A model generated the notes under the pieces. The model ran no database searches. It saw only the letters and a list, made by a program, of their open reading frames with translations, and was not told where the DNA came from. A stretch of DNA of 64,000 nt from Rhizobium mesosinicum (GTDB lineage: Bacteria > Pseudomonadota > Alphaproteobacteria > Rhizobiales > Rhizobiaceae): the NCBI RefSeq assembly GCF_019511345.1, contig NZ_JAEUAK010000007.1, forward strand, positions 1 to 64,000, given 5' to 3'. The position numbers and the translations under genes were made by a program. Of the stretch, positions 31,500 to 40,853 are shown piece by piece. Positions within the stretch are counted from its first letter, which is position 1; the number at the start of each line of letters is the position of its first letter.

Positions 31500-33275
31500 T
31501 TATCGTTTCGCGGTGGTGTCGACAGCAATTCCAGAGGCACGCAATCCGTTCAGGAAACGCTCCCGATCTTCAGGCCGTTGCAGGCGCAGCGAAACTTCCT
31601 CGCGGATATTGGCCATCAATGCCGGCGCGTGGGTATAAAGCCAACGCTGTTCCGCTTCGGCTTCCTCGGCCTTGCCGGCGGCCCCGAGAATGGATAGCAG
31701 CACGAGACGATGGACAGGGTTCGAAGCAAGATCGGATTTTCGCGACCAGCGCTCCGCCTGCTCGAGGTCGCCTTTGATGAATGCACAGAGCGCCATGCCA
31801 GCTTCATAGTATCCGCTGGGACCGACGTCCCTGTTGAGGGCGATCGAGAGCAGTTCGCAGCCTGACTGCCATTTCCCGGAAAGCGCCAGTCGATAGCCAT
31901 ATTCGCCGGCGACTTCGACGTCGCCGGGATTGGCGGCATAGGCCGCCGTGCCGGCCTTAAGGGCTTTGTCGACATCTCCCTGGAAGAAACCTACCAACAT
32001 CAGCGCCTGCAGAACACGGGGATCGCTAGGCGCGAGAGATGCCGCCCGTTCCACCGCAGCGGTCGCCATTTCGAGTGGTTGAACCGACGAGGGCGTGCCG
32101 AGCTTGTAACGAAACCGCAGCTCGTCAAGATAGACCATGGCCAGCACTGTCCAGGAAGCAGCGTTATCCGGGGAGCGCTGTGTCGCCTGCCGGAGGCATT
32201 CCAGTGCGGCAGCGTGGCTTTGCGCGGTCATGGCCCGACGGTAGCTGTAATAGGCGCGCGTGCAGGCATAGTCATCCTGACCGCCGTTTTGCGCTGGCCC
32301 GACGATCTTATCCGTCTCGGTTTGAAGGATGGCGCCATCAGAATGCGCGATGGCGCTGGAAATCTGCCGGGAGATGTTGGCTTGGATGACAAGCTTGTTC
32401 TCGGCTTGAAGATCGGCATCGAAATTTCTAGCCCAGATGACGGCGCCGTCCGATTGACGCACCAGCCTAGCTGCGGCGCGCAACCTGCTTTTGTCGAGCT
32501 GCACATTGCCCTGGAGCGAGTAGTCGGCACCGGCGCCCCGTCCGCCGCGCAGCGGATCGGCAACGACGATGATGCCGTCGACCCGGGCAAGCTGACCGAT
32601 AACGTCGTCCCTCAGGCCGCGAGCGATATCCGGACCGGCGCCGGCGACGCCGCTTTCGGAAAAGAACTCGACGAGCACCTTCGGATGGGTGCTCGCCAGC
32701 GGCGGCGTCCCGGTCGTTTGCCCGTTCCAAACAGACAGAGCAAATGCAAGGGCCAGGGCGAGGAGCGCAAACCCCATTGATATGAGGATTCCGACGCCTC
32801 GAGCTGCCGACCGCGTCGAAGCACGGATCGCGCGACGAGGGCTGTCTTGCACACTAAGCTCTGCAGCCTGGGGGTCCTCCAGGTTCGCCCCCGACGGAAG
32901 CAGCAATCCCTGAGCATATTCGAAATGCGGTACGTATCCGCCTTTGGGCACGGTGATGATGACCTCGTCCGTGCGCCCTGCGACGAGATAGTAACGCTCG
33001 AGCGCCTTTCTGATCCGACCGGCCTCGATCCGGACGACTGGATCATTCTGCGGGTCAAATGAAGCTTCCCGGCCGAAAACGACATTCGCTATCGTAAAAG
33101 CTTTCAGGAACCCCGATCGGCCGGCGAGCGTCTCATTGACGACGAACTCGAGGAAATCCCGCCCCCGCTTCGGCGCATGAAATTCCTCGCTTCCGAGAAT
33201 CCGCTCGACCTGACGGCAGATTTCATCCGCCGTCGGCTCAAGACTGCCCAAAACATTGACCTTTGCGTTCCTCAT
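31500..33275 (-). CDS. membrane signalling protein, paralogue B (with C-terminal TPR repeats)
   Basis: 591 residues from ATG 33275; an alternative in-frame start is at 33296. Same N-terminal domain as paralogue A (QVERILGSEEFHAPKRGRDF, VFGREASFDPQNDPVVRIEA), a membrane helix (GILISMGFALLALALAFALS), the FlgO/TolB-like domain (YSLQGNVQLDKSRLRAAARL) and then TPR-like helices from about 340 (AALECLRQATQRSPDNAAS, RAASLAPSDPRVLQALMLV). TPRs suggest protein partners. It converges on paralogue A, so A and B could be an inverted duplication followed by loss of A's TPR part. Function unknown. Confidence 0.7.
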   Translation of the reverse strand: MRNAKVNVLGSLEPTADEICRQVERILGSEEFHAPKRGRDFLEFVVNETLAGRSGFLKAFTIANVVFGREASFDPQNDPVVRIEAGRIRKALERYYLVAGRTDEVIITVPKGGYVPHFEYAQGLLLPSGANLEDPQAAELSVQDSPRRAIRASTRSAARGVGILISMGFALLALALAFALSVWNGQTTGTPPLASTHPKVLVEFFSESGVAGAGPDIARGLRDDVIGQLARVDGIIVVADPLRGGRGAGADYSLQGNVQLDKSRLRAAARLVRQSDGAVIWARNFDADLQAENKLVIQANISRQISSAIAHSDGAILQTETDKIVGPAQNGGQDDYACTRAYYSYRRAMTAQSHAAALECLRQATQRSPDNAASWTVLAMVYLDELRFRYKLGTPSSVQPLEMATAAVERAASLAPSDPRVLQALMLVGFFQGDVDKALKAGTAAYAANPGDVEVAGEYGYRLALSGKWQSGCELLSIALNRDVGPSGYYEAGMALCAFIKGDLEQAERWSRKSDLASNPVHRLVLLSILGAAGKAEEAEAEQRWLYTHAPALMANIREEVSLRLQRPEDRERFLNGLRASGIAVDTTAKR

Positions 33276-33574
33276 GATCGCCCCACGACAAGTCACGCAA
33301 TTATCTTAGCTAATTCTAATACATCATAGCGCGCGAGACTGTGGTTGCAAGTTTTGCATTTGGACTCGCGCATAAGGCCACAATTTTGGGCGGGGGCTGT
33401 TCGTTTATGCAGCTTCTAAGGAGCGAATTTGGGCATCGCATTGAGCGTTCGATACCGAGCGGATTTGGCAATGAGAGCTTCCGGTCTGATACAGTTGATG
33501 TTACCTCGGGAACAATTCGGGGGCTTTCTGACTTCGTATCAATTGCAGACGCGGTACCAATGCGGAGCAAGTTC

Positions 33575-33811
33575 ATGAGCCAAGAACGTGGCCGCAGAAA
33601 ACTGATGTTGCGGCTTCCTGATATCCGCCATCTGCTAGCGGACATTACCAACGAGACCCTCAGCGAACTGTTCGAGTCCTACGATCTTGCGGTCGATGCA
33701 CTGGATCGGTTCCGGACTCAGAACCCGAGGGAAGACAAGCTCGTTGTGGAATATGAGGAGCTCTGTCGCGACATAGAGCAGGAGGTCGTCGTCTACTGTA
33801 CCAGCAGGTAG
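33575..33811 (+). CDS. small hypothetical protein, 78 aa
   Basis: The frame opens at 33341, but protein-like sequence begins near ATG 33575 (MSQERGRRKLMLRLPDIRHL). It is a soluble, acidic, mostly helical protein (LLADITNETLSELFESYDLA, EYEELCRDIEQEVVVYC). No family recognised. The 33297-33560 segment before it holds no other gene. It converges on the AI-2E-type permease 12 bases away. Confidence 0.5.
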   Translation: MSQERGRRKLMLRLPDIRHLLADITNETLSELFESYDLAVDALDRFRTQNPREDKLVVEYEELCRDIEQEVVVYCTSR

Positions 33812-33823
33812 ACCGGCAAAGAC

Positions 33824-34972
33824 CTATCCGGCGCGCTTAGTTTCGGAGCTGAAAGCCGGCGGGCGATCATGTTCTGATCCTTCTACGATTGCCGGAGGCC
33901 AGGCCCAGGCTCTCAGCAGCTCAAAAAAAACACTGAGAACGACCGGTCCGAGAAAAAGCCCGAGCAGCCCGTGGGACAAAGTGCCGCCGATCACGCCGAT
34001 CAGGATGACCGGCATTGGAGTCGAGAGGCCTCTCGCCATCATGATGGGCTTCAGGATGTTGTCGACGATCGAGATCGGCACCGCAAGGCAGGTAAAGGCA
34101 AAGGCACTGGCGAACGGCCAGGAGAACCAGGCCCACACGACAAGGGGCAGCAGCACCAGCGCTGGCCCAAGTTGCATGACGCACAGTAGGAAGACCACGA
34201 AGGTGAGCGCTCCACGCGCTGGAACGTCGAAGACGGCAAAACACAGTCCGCAGAGCAGGGCCTGCAGGAAAGCCACGCCGATGACCCCGCGCGAGACATT
34301 CCGCACCGTGGTTCCCGCCAGCCGGGCGAAACCGACGCCTTTGTCTCCCGCTACCCGGCTTGCCAAAACCTGTATCGCCGCGGCCAAACGCGTTGACTGG
34401 GTGAGAAACAGGCCGGAGAGCATGATGGAGACTACAAAACGCAACACGTCGCCGCCGATCGAGGCAAGCTTTGTGACGACCGCACCCATGACCTCAAGGA
34501 TCGGCGCCTGAAACTTGATGATCGTGGAAGCTAGGTCGCCGGCGAGCCGGTTCCAGATGTCATGGAGCCGCTCGCCGATGACCGGCCAATCCCTGATGGC
34601 GTCAGGCGCTGCGGGCAGGGTGAATTCTCCCGTTCGTAACCTGCCGATCAGCGGCTCTACGGTGTCGGCGAAATTAACGGCGACGAGGGCGAGCGGCGCG
34701 ATGATCAGGACGAGGCAACCGGCGACGATGACGATAGCGGCGATCACGGGCCTGTTTCCGATCAGCCGCGAGAATGTCGCAAACATCGGAAAGAGAGCCA
34801 CCGCGAGGATGGCGGCCCAGCTGATGATGAGCGCGAAGGGAGCAATCAGCGTCATCGTCCAGTAAGCGAAAAGTCCAATAATGCCCAAACGGACCAGATC
34901 GCTTACTCTCGCCTCTATCGAAATCTGACCCGCGCCGGTGCTTTGCGTTGTCGTATCGACTGTCTGCTCCAT
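33824..34972 (-). CDS. AI-2E family transporter
   Basis: 382 residues with about eight membrane helices. Family hallmarks: the early paired helices (FALIISWAAILAVALFPMF), a periplasmic amphipathic stretch (DWPVIGERLHDIWNRLAGD), then GVIGVAFLQALLCGLCFAVF and the C-terminal ILKPIMMARGLSTPMPVILI with GGTLSHGLLGLFLGPVVLSV. The family includes AI-2 exporters and Na+/H+ antiporters, so substrate cannot be told. It is third in a minus-strand set after SulP and PPK2, with gaps of 21 and 38 bases. Confidence 0.85.
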   Translation of the reverse strand: MEQTVDTTTQSTGAGQISIEARVSDLVRLGIIGLFAYWTMTLIAPFALIISWAAILAVALFPMFATFSRLIGNRPVIAAIVIVAGCLVLIIAPLALVAVNFADTVEPLIGRLRTGEFTLPAAPDAIRDWPVIGERLHDIWNRLAGDLASTIIKFQAPILEVMGAVVTKLASIGGDVLRFVVSIMLSGLFLTQSTRLAAAIQVLASRVAGDKGVGFARLAGTTVRNVSRGVIGVAFLQALLCGLCFAVFDVPARGALTFVVFLLCVMQLGPALVLLPLVVWAWFSWPFASAFAFTCLAVPISIVDNILKPIMMARGLSTPMPVILIGVIGGTLSHGLLGLFLGPVVLSVFFELLRAWAWPPAIVEGSEHDRPPAFSSETKRAG

Positions 34973-35010
34973 CGTCCCATCCGTGAGGTTACAGGCCGGA
35001 CTGTCATCCC

Positions 35011-35853
35011 CTATGACGTCGTGTCGGGCACGACATGGCGGACGCTGCGATCCTCGGTGAAGTCGGCCGGTCGTTTCTGCCGTTTCCCCAGATCGGGTTC
35101 GTCAAATTTCACTCGTTCATAGGGAATGGACTGCAGGATGTGCGAGATGCAGTTGATCCGCGCCCGTTTCTTGTCGTCGGAAGGCACGATCCACCACGGT
35201 GCATGGTTGGAGTCGGTCATCCGCAGCATCTCGTCATAGGCGCGCGTATAATCCCACCAGCGCTGGTAGGATTCGACATCCATGGAACTGAGCTTCCATT
35301 GCCGCACCGGATCATGAATCCGGCGCCTGAAGCGACGCTCCTGTTCCTCCTCGGTGACCGTCAGGAAATATTTGAGGAGGATGACGCCGCTTTCGACGAT
35401 GGCGGCTTCGAAGCGGGGCGCGAGTTCGAGAAAGCGCTGGGCCTTCTTGTCACTGCAGAAGCCCATGACACGATCGACGCCGGCACGGTTATACCAGCTG
35501 CGGTCGAATATCACGACTTCGCCGGCTGCCGGCAGGTGGGCGATGTAACGCTGCATGTAGATCTGCGACTTTTCCCGGTCGGTGGGAGCCGGCAGGGCCA
35601 CAACGCGGAAAACACGCGGGCTGAGCCGTTCCATGATACGCTTGATCATGCCGCCCTTGCCGGCGGCGTCGCGCCCTTCGAAGATGATGACGATCCTTGC
35701 GCCTGACTTCTTCACCCAGGCCTGAAGATACGCCAACTCCACATGCAGCCGGCTGATTTCCTTGTTGTAATCCCAGGATTTCTTCTTCTTTTTATCTTTG
35801 CCGTTGCGGGTTGCCTCTGCTTCTGCCTGTCTCGGCTCGTAGTTTTCGTCCAT
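35011..35853 (-). CDS. ppk2: polyphosphate kinase 2
   Basis: 280 residues from ATG 35853 (GGAGGGAGAG upstream). Motifs: Walker A IFEGRDAAGKGGMIKRIME, the lid region LPAPTDREKSQIYMQRYI, and Walker B-like EVVIFDRSWYNRAGVDRVMGF, all diagnostic of PPK2. A Lys-rich N-terminus (GKDKKKKKSWDYN) precedes the core. PPK2 uses polyphosphate to phosphorylate nucleoside mono- or diphosphates, providing ATP or GTP when respiration fails. Linkage to a SulP anion transporter is notable. Confidence 0.93.
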   Translation of the reverse strand: MDENYEPRQAEAEATRNGKDKKKKKSWDYNKEISRLHVELAYLQAWVKKSGARIVIIFEGRDAAGKGGMIKRIMERLSPRVFRVVALPAPTDREKSQIYMQRYIAHLPAAGEVVIFDRSWYNRAGVDRVMGFCSDKKAQRFLELAPRFEAAIVESGVILLKYFLTVTEEEQERRFRRRIHDPVRQWKLSSMDVESYQRWWDYTRAYDEMLRMTDSNHAPWWIVPSDDKKRARINCISHILQSIPYERVKFDEPDLGKRQKRPADFTEDRSVRHVVPDTTS

Positions 35854-35874
35854 GGCTCTCCCTCCTTCTCTCAA

Positions 35875-37593
35875 CTAGGGTACATTAGCGGCCGGGACTG
35901 TGCGGTCGGTCTGGTCGATATCGCCAATCAGCGCCCGCAAGGCTTCTTCCCTGCCGTTGAAAAGATTGTCGGCGCCGATCGCGTTGATCACGCCGGCACG
36001 ATCAAGAATCGCGCGGCTTTCCTCGCTGAGATCGGCGATCGCGAAGGTTATGTTGCGTTTCGCAAGCATGTCAGCGATGGCCTCCAGAGCGGTTGCTCCG
36101 GTGCTGTCGATGTGCGTAATGGCGCTTGCATCGAGCACCAGGCATTTGGTTTCGGCGGAAAGCGCCTTTATCACCGACGTCAGCCGCAAGCGCACGTAAT
36201 CGGCGTTGTAAAACAGGATGCTGCCCTGGACCGCAAAGACTGCCGCCCCCTCGATGGGACGGGCTTCAGGAAAGCGCTGTAGGTCAAAGAAGCCGTGCCG
36301 CCCCTTGATGCGGCCGAGAAGGCCGTCGCGCGGAAACATCGTTTGACGCAGCAGATAGGCGAAGGTTGCCGCGATGGCGACGATGACGCCGTTGAGGACC
36401 CCGAAGCTGATCGCACCCCACATGGCGATCAGCGCAAAGATGAACTCGATACGGCTGATGCGCCAGATCTTCCTGAGTTCATCGACATCGATGAGGCTGA
36501 TGGCTGCCGTTGCTAGGATGGCCGCCAGCGCCGGGATCGGGAGGACACGAAGCGCGTCGTGGAGGAACACCAGAGCCGCGACCAGGGTGGCGGCCGAAAC
36601 CAGCCCTGCAAGCTGGGAGACACCGCCGGTCGAGAGGTTTATGGCGGTTCTGGAATCCGATACGCTGATTGGAAACGAACCGAAAAGGCCAGGTGCGATA
36701 TTGGCGGCGCCAAGTCCGATCAGTTCCTGGTTTGCATCGACTTCCTCGCCGGTGCGCGACGCGAAGCTGCGCGCCGCCACTATGCCGGCGCCGAAGCTGA
36801 CGAGAAAAATCGCGGCTGAACCGAGCACAATCTTGTCGAGAGGCATCTGATGAAATGCGGGCAGGGAGACGGCCGGCAGGCCACTCGGCAGATCGCCGAC
36901 CACGGCGATGCCGTAGTAGCGGAAATTGAAAACGGCCGACAGGACGACCGAGACGACCACCACCAGAACAGGGCCAGGGACCTTCAAGCGCAGAGCCCGG
37001 ACGATCCATAGCAGCGCAAACATGGCAAGGCCAAGGATCAGCGAAGGCCAATGGATCAGCCCGCTCTTGGCGAACATTTCGACGAGCGGAGCGACCAGGC
37101 CGTCGGACTCGATCTTCACGCCCGTAAAGCGGCCAATCTGTCCGACGAGGATTGAAAGCGACACTCCAGCGAAAAACCCGACCAGAATCGGCCGGGAGAG
37201 GAAGCTCGCGAGAACGCCGAACCTCAACAGCTTCGCGGCGATATAGAAGACGCCGACGCCGATAGCGAGCGTCGAAGCGATCGCGACCCGGTCGCCAGCG
37301 GTTCCGGCCGGCGCCGCCGCGATGATGGCGCCCATGGCAGCTGCAAGCACTGTCATCGTCGCCGCGTCGGGCCCGACGATCAGCAGCCGCGATGGCCCGA
37401 AAATCGCGTAGGCGATCGGTGCAAGAATGCTGGCATAGATGCCAGTCTCCGGCGGCAGGCCGGCGATCGCCGGATAGGCGATGGCGCTTGGCAGGCCAAC
37501 GGCAGCGACCGACAGCCCAGCCGGGATATCGCTGCGAAGCCAAACCCGGCTGAAACCGCTCAGGCCCCGCAACATCGGAATGCTACCTATCAC
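35875..37593 (-). CDS. SulP-family anion transporter with STAS domain
   Basis: 572 residues. The membrane part (about 1-410) has the SulP pattern (VGLPSAIAYPAIAGLPPETG, YASILAPIAYAIFGPSRLLIVGPDAATMTV). The C-terminal STAS domain (about 440-560) has CLVLDASAITHIDSTGATAL, including the conserved D-S-T loop. It should move sulfate, bicarbonate or a related anion. The start is GTG 37593; ATG 37575 is possible. It is the first gene of SulP-PPK2-AI-2E, probably one operon. A perfect FixK box lies at 37832-37845, about 240 bases upstream. Confidence 0.88.
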   Translation of the reverse strand: MIGSIPMLRGLSGFSRVWLRSDIPAGLSVAAVGLPSAIAYPAIAGLPPETGIYASILAPIAYAIFGPSRLLIVGPDAATMTVLAAAMGAIIAAAPAGTAGDRVAIASTLAIGVGVFYIAAKLLRFGVLASFLSRPILVGFFAGVSLSILVGQIGRFTGVKIESDGLVAPLVEMFAKSGLIHWPSLILGLAMFALLWIVRALRLKVPGPVLVVVVSVVLSAVFNFRYYGIAVVGDLPSGLPAVSLPAFHQMPLDKIVLGSAAIFLVSFGAGIVAARSFASRTGEEVDANQELIGLGAANIAPGLFGSFPISVSDSRTAINLSTGGVSQLAGLVSAATLVAALVFLHDALRVLPIPALAAILATAAISLIDVDELRKIWRISRIEFIFALIAMWGAISFGVLNGVIVAIAATFAYLLRQTMFPRDGLLGRIKGRHGFFDLQRFPEARPIEGAAVFAVQGSILFYNADYVRLRLTSVIKALSAETKCLVLDASAITHIDSTGATALEAIADMLAKRNITFAIADLSEESRAILDRAGVINAIGADNLFNGREEALRALIGDIDQTDRTVPAANVP

Positions 37594-37831
37594 CGCTGGC
37601 TCCTATGCTTTCACCGTTTGGTTCTTCCCAGGTCATCACGCAGCTTGTCCGCACGGTCGGGATTGGCGTCAACTGGCACCAGCAGATCGCAACGACCACC
37701 CGTTCGGCAGTGTTCAGCGGCGTGCTGCTGGGGTGGTTTCGTGCGTTGGCGATCACATGTGGAACGTCGATCGCGATCATGATGCTAATCGAAACACGGC
37801 CGCTCCCTTCCGGCCGGCCTGGCACTGCCGC
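37594..37831. other. SulP leader region, overlapping short ORFs
   Basis: A 76-codon plus-strand ORF (37605-37835) has good codon use and a hydrophobic middle (AVFSGVLLGWFRALAITCG), but it starts 11 bases from the SulP start and ends inside the FixK box. I do not call it. TAGCAT on the minus strand (37787-37782) could serve as a -10 if the FixK box acts from about -63. Confidence 0.3.
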
Positions 37832-37845
37832 TTGATCGCTATCAA
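37832..37845. promoter_or_regulatory. perfect FixK/FNR box upstream of SulP-PPK2 operon
   Basis: TTGATCGCTATCAA is a perfect palindromic match. There is no good -10 at the class II distance on either strand. On the minus strand a TAGCAT hexamer fits a class I position (box near -63) driving the SulP operon. The alternative target is the plus-strand gene at 38116. Confidence 0.55.
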
Positions 37846-38115
37846 CCGCCGATATTAGGCTCGTTTCGGAGTCGAGGCTCGTAGCATCGTGTAATCTCTA
37901 TCGGGTCGCGGCCATCCAAGTACTCCAGGAGCTCGTCTGCGCTCCGGAGCCGAGGGACGCGAGCGGCTTGATTCGTGCCATTGCGGCCAACGCTTCGAAT
38001 TCGCCCGGCGCTTGGAAGGCCGGCTACCGTAGGTTCGCGTATTTTACGTCAGCCGCCGCTGCGCCTGTTGTACAATTTTGACATCTGCTGAGCGCAGTCG
38101 GCGGCGGGGGCGGAG
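37846..38115. other. intergenic region
   Basis: No gene supported. Near the end GCCGCCGCTGCGC and GCGCAGTCGGCGGC can pair around an AT-rich loop (TTGTACAATTTTGACA). This could hold a promoter or a structured leader for the gene at 38116. Confidence 0.3.
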
Positions 38116-38430
38116 ATGGCGTCGGGAGATAAAGGTTCGACATATCTATCCGCCCTTGAGACGGCCGAGACTTATTTTCCCAACCAGACGCGGCTGGTAC
38201 AGCGGCTTTATTACGTCAACGAGCCCTTTCACAGCATGTGCGAGGATCTCGCGGCCGCCGCCCAGGCTCTGGCGCATGTCGAAGGCCTGCCGGAGGCGGT
38301 TCGAGAGGCGCGGCGGCAGGAATATGCGGGCCTGGTAGAGGCTCTGCTTAAAGAGATGGGGGAGGCAATCGCCCAATCGAAAGTAGTCCTGCTGGGGCGG
38401 CCGCCCCTCATCGGGCCGAAGTCTTCATAA
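38116..38430 (+). CDS. hypothetical protein, 104 aa
   Basis: ATG 38116 is preceded by GGGGGCGGAG. The product is soluble and helical (YLSALETAETYFPNQTRLVQ, LAAAAQALAHVEGLPEAVRE), with no signal peptide or cysteines apart from SMCEDL. No family recognised. It is 39 bases upstream of the DUF3300 gene and may share its transcript. Confidence 0.55.
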   Translation: MASGDKGSTYLSALETAETYFPNQTRLVQRLYYVNEPFHSMCEDLAAAAQALAHVEGLPEAVREARRQEYAGLVEALLKEMGEAIAQSKVVLLGRPPLIGPKSS

Positions 38431-38469
38431 AGGCATCCGTCATTGTTTGATCCAAGGGAGGTCGATGCG

Positions 38470-39885
38470 ATGAAAGCAATTTCCCGCAAAGTATTTGGGG
38501 GCCGATTCCTCCTTGGCCAACTCATCGCTGGCCAAGTCATTGCTGGATTGTCGGCTGTCGCGATCATCGCGTTGCAGCCGGCCTTGCCCGCGCGCGCCCA
38601 GGCGCCTACACCAGCGGCCGGCCCGGCCCAGCCGGCTGCCGAACAGCCTGCGGCGGCACTTCTGTCAGACGATGAGCTGGAAGTGCTCGTGGCGCGCATT
38701 GCCCTTTATCCGGACGAGTTGGTCGCAGCAATTTCGGCTGCCTCGCTCTTTCCCCTGCAGATCATCGAGGCGCAGCGTTTCCTTGAGGCAAAAAAGAAGA
38801 ATTCCGACCTCAAGCCGAAGAGCGATTGGGACGGCAGCGTCATTTCCCTGCTCAACTATCCCGACGTCGTCAAGATGATGAGCGAGGACCTCGACTGGAC
38901 GCAATCGCTGGCGGATGCGCTCACCAATCAGCAAAAGGATGTTCTGATTGCCATACAGCAGCTTCGCGACGAAGCGGTGGAAAAGAATATCATCAAGACG
39001 GATGACAAGGTGACTGTCGTTACCGAAAACGAAAATATCATCATCCGGCCGACCGATCCCGAGAAGATCTATATCCCGCAATATCCACCGGAAATGCTCT
39101 ATGAACCGGGTTATGCGTCGGAGCCGATCTCCTACTATCCGGATTATTACGACAGCTATTATTACCCCGGTGCGGGGTTCTTTGCCGCTGCGGTCACGGG
39201 CTTGACCTGGGCGGCCATCGTCAACTGGGACGACTGGGGCGTCTGGGGCGGCCGCTGGGACGGCGATATCGACATCGACTGCAACAATTGCCTGAACAAC
39301 GGCAACTTCAATGGGAAGCTCAAGTTTAACGACGTCGACTGGAGCAATGTCGACCGCAGCAAATTGAGCATAGGCAAGGACCAGCTCTCGAAGCTGGACC
39401 GGTCGTCGATCAAATCCAGTCTCCAGGGCGATAATCGCAACCAACTGCGCAACAGAGCCAACGATGTCCAGGCAAGCCAGCGGCCCGCTAATCGCGGTAA
39501 TGCCGCGCGCGCCGAGGATATCCGCAAAAACACGGCGCAGGGCCTGAAGGCCAAGCCCGCCGCCAATAGGCCGACGGCAAGCAATCGCCAGGCCGCCTCC
39601 CGCCCGGAAGCCCGTCCTCAGAAGGCCGCCAATCGCCCCGCCAAGCCCGCCCAGAAATCCGTCAAGAAGGCCAACAAGCCGCAAATGGCCGCGAGACCTG
39701 ACAATCGCGGACGCCAGCCGAGCGCTCTCGGCAACCCGCAGTCCGGTCGCCGTGAGGCCATCTCCTCGCACCGGGGCGCGCAGAGCATGGGCCCCCAGCG
39801 TTCAGCCCGTCCACCTCAGTATCGGTCGCGCCCGTCAGGCGGCGGCGGCCGCGGCGGTGGTGGTCGAGGCGGTGGACGGCGGTAG
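38470..39885 (+). CDS. DUF3300 exported protein with basic low-complexity tail
   Basis: 471 residues from ATG 38470 (GGGAGG 8 bases upstream). Signal peptide (IAGLSAVAIIALQPALPARA), a Pro/Ala linker, then the DUF3300 core (about 75-260: LVARIALYPDELVAAISAAS, SVISLLNYPDVVKMMSEDLD, then YIPQYPPEMLYEPGY). From about 285 the chain becomes Asn/Asp/Lys-rich, and after 340 an Arg/Ala/Pro/Gln low-complexity tail ends in a Gly-Arg repeat (GGGGRGGGGRGGGRR). The tail is strongly positive and could bind nucleic acid, polyphosphate or wall polymers; this is inference. DUF3300 and DUF2950 genes are often paired, as here. Confidence 0.82.
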   Translation: MKAISRKVFGGRFLLGQLIAGQVIAGLSAVAIIALQPALPARAQAPTPAAGPAQPAAEQPAAALLSDDELEVLVARIALYPDELVAAISAASLFPLQIIEAQRFLEAKKKNSDLKPKSDWDGSVISLLNYPDVVKMMSEDLDWTQSLADALTNQQKDVLIAIQQLRDEAVEKNIIKTDDKVTVVTENENIIIRPTDPEKIYIPQYPPEMLYEPGYASEPISYYPDYYDSYYYPGAGFFAAAVTGLTWAAIVNWDDWGVWGGRWDGDIDIDCNNCLNNGNFNGKLKFNDVDWSNVDRSKLSIGKDQLSKLDRSSIKSSLQGDNRNQLRNRANDVQASQRPANRGNAARAEDIRKNTAQGLKAKPAANRPTASNRQAASRPEARPQKAANRPAKPAQKSVKKANKPQMAARPDNRGRQPSALGNPQSGRREAISSHRGAQSMGPQRSARPPQYRSRPSGGGGRGGGGRGGGRR

Positions 39886-39914
39886 GACCTGTTTCCAGCT
39901 CAGGGAGTGACATC

Positions 39915-40853
39915 ATGCGACGCCAATCGACAGTAATTTCGCTCATGATCGCTGCAGCGCTTTGCACGTTTTCGGCAACGCCAACGATCTCGCAGGTGCA
40001 GGCGGATCTCGCCGCCTTCAAGGCGACCGAGCCCTCGCCGAAGTTCGACACTCCGCAGCTTGCCATCGATAAACTGAAGTCGGTGCTGGCTTCCAACAAT
40101 GTCGGCGAGCTTGCCGCGCTGCTTGGTCTCAATGCCGACAAGCTTCGTTCCAGCAACGAGGCGATGATCGCGTACGGATTGATCCGGGAGGGCGCAGAGC
40201 GCCAGGTGGTTCTAAGGGATCTCGCCGATAGGAAAGTGGCTGCGATCGGCGATCGGCTTTGGCCGCTGCCGTTTCCGTTGGCCGAAGACAAGGATGGCAA
40301 ATGGTCCTTCGACACTCAGCGTGGCCTTGAAGAAATCATCAATCGCCGTATCGGCGAGAACGAGCTCGCCACCATCGACACCATGCGTGAATATGTGGCG
40401 GCCCAATACCGGTTCGCATCCGAAGATCGCGACGGCGACGGCATCTACGAGTTCGCAAAGAAATTGATCAGCAGCCCCGGCAAGCTTGATGGCCTTTACT
40501 GGGATCCCAGCGTCTACCCAGAGGAAAGCCCGGCAAGCGGGCTGGTCGAAACGGCCGCTTTCGGAGCCGCCAAACGCGGCGAGGGTTATTTCGGATATCG
40601 CTACCGTATCCTGACATCCCAGGGAGACAACGTGCTTGGCGGCAAGCAAAGTTATCTCGTCAACGGCTATATGACAGGCGGCTTTGCGCTGATTGCCTGG
40701 CCGGTCAAATATAGGGTCACCGGCGTGCAGACGTTCATGGTCAACGGGATGAGCGTCATCTACCAGCGCGATCTGGGCCCGACAACCGAAGAGCGCGCCG
40801 CGGCGATCAAGGATTTCAATCCGGACGCAAGCTGGACTGTGGTAAAGGATTGA
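39915..40853 (+). CDS. DUF2950 family exported protein
   Basis: 312 residues with a signal peptide (VISLMIAAALCTFSATPTI). Family text is clear: FDTPQLAIDKLKSVLASNN, GRIVTG-free core DGDGIYEFAKKLISSPGKLD GLYW, EGYFGYRYRILTSQG, YMTGGFALIAWPVKY and VYQKDLG-like IYQRDLGPTTEERA. The family is periplasmic and of unknown function; pairing with DUF3300 29 bases upstream suggests a shared envelope role. Its 3' end overlaps the convergent CYTH gene by 38 bases. Confidence 0.85.
   Translation: MRRQSTVISLMIAAALCTFSATPTISQVQADLAAFKATEPSPKFDTPQLAIDKLKSVLASNNVGELAALLGLNADKLRSSNEAMIAYGLIREGAERQVVLRDLADRKVAAIGDRLWPLPFPLAEDKDGKWSFDTQRGLEEIINRRIGENELATIDTMREYVAAQYRFASEDRDGDGIYEFAKKLISSPGKLDGLYWDPSVYPEESPASGLVETAAFGAAKRGEGYFGYRYRILTSQGDNVLGGKQSYLVNGYMTGGFALIAWPVKYRVTGVQTFMVNGMSVIYQRDLGPTTEERAAAIKDFNPDASWTVVKD

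Noticed and set aside
37605..37835. 76-codon plus-strand ORF between SulP and the FixK box
   Set aside because: Codon use is acceptable, but it begins 11 bases from the SulP start and ends within the regulatory box; no homology recognised.
38665..39771. 368-codon minus-strand ORF opposite the DUF3300 gene
   Set aside because: Mirror of the repetitive DUF3300 coding sequence with no recognisable protein features.
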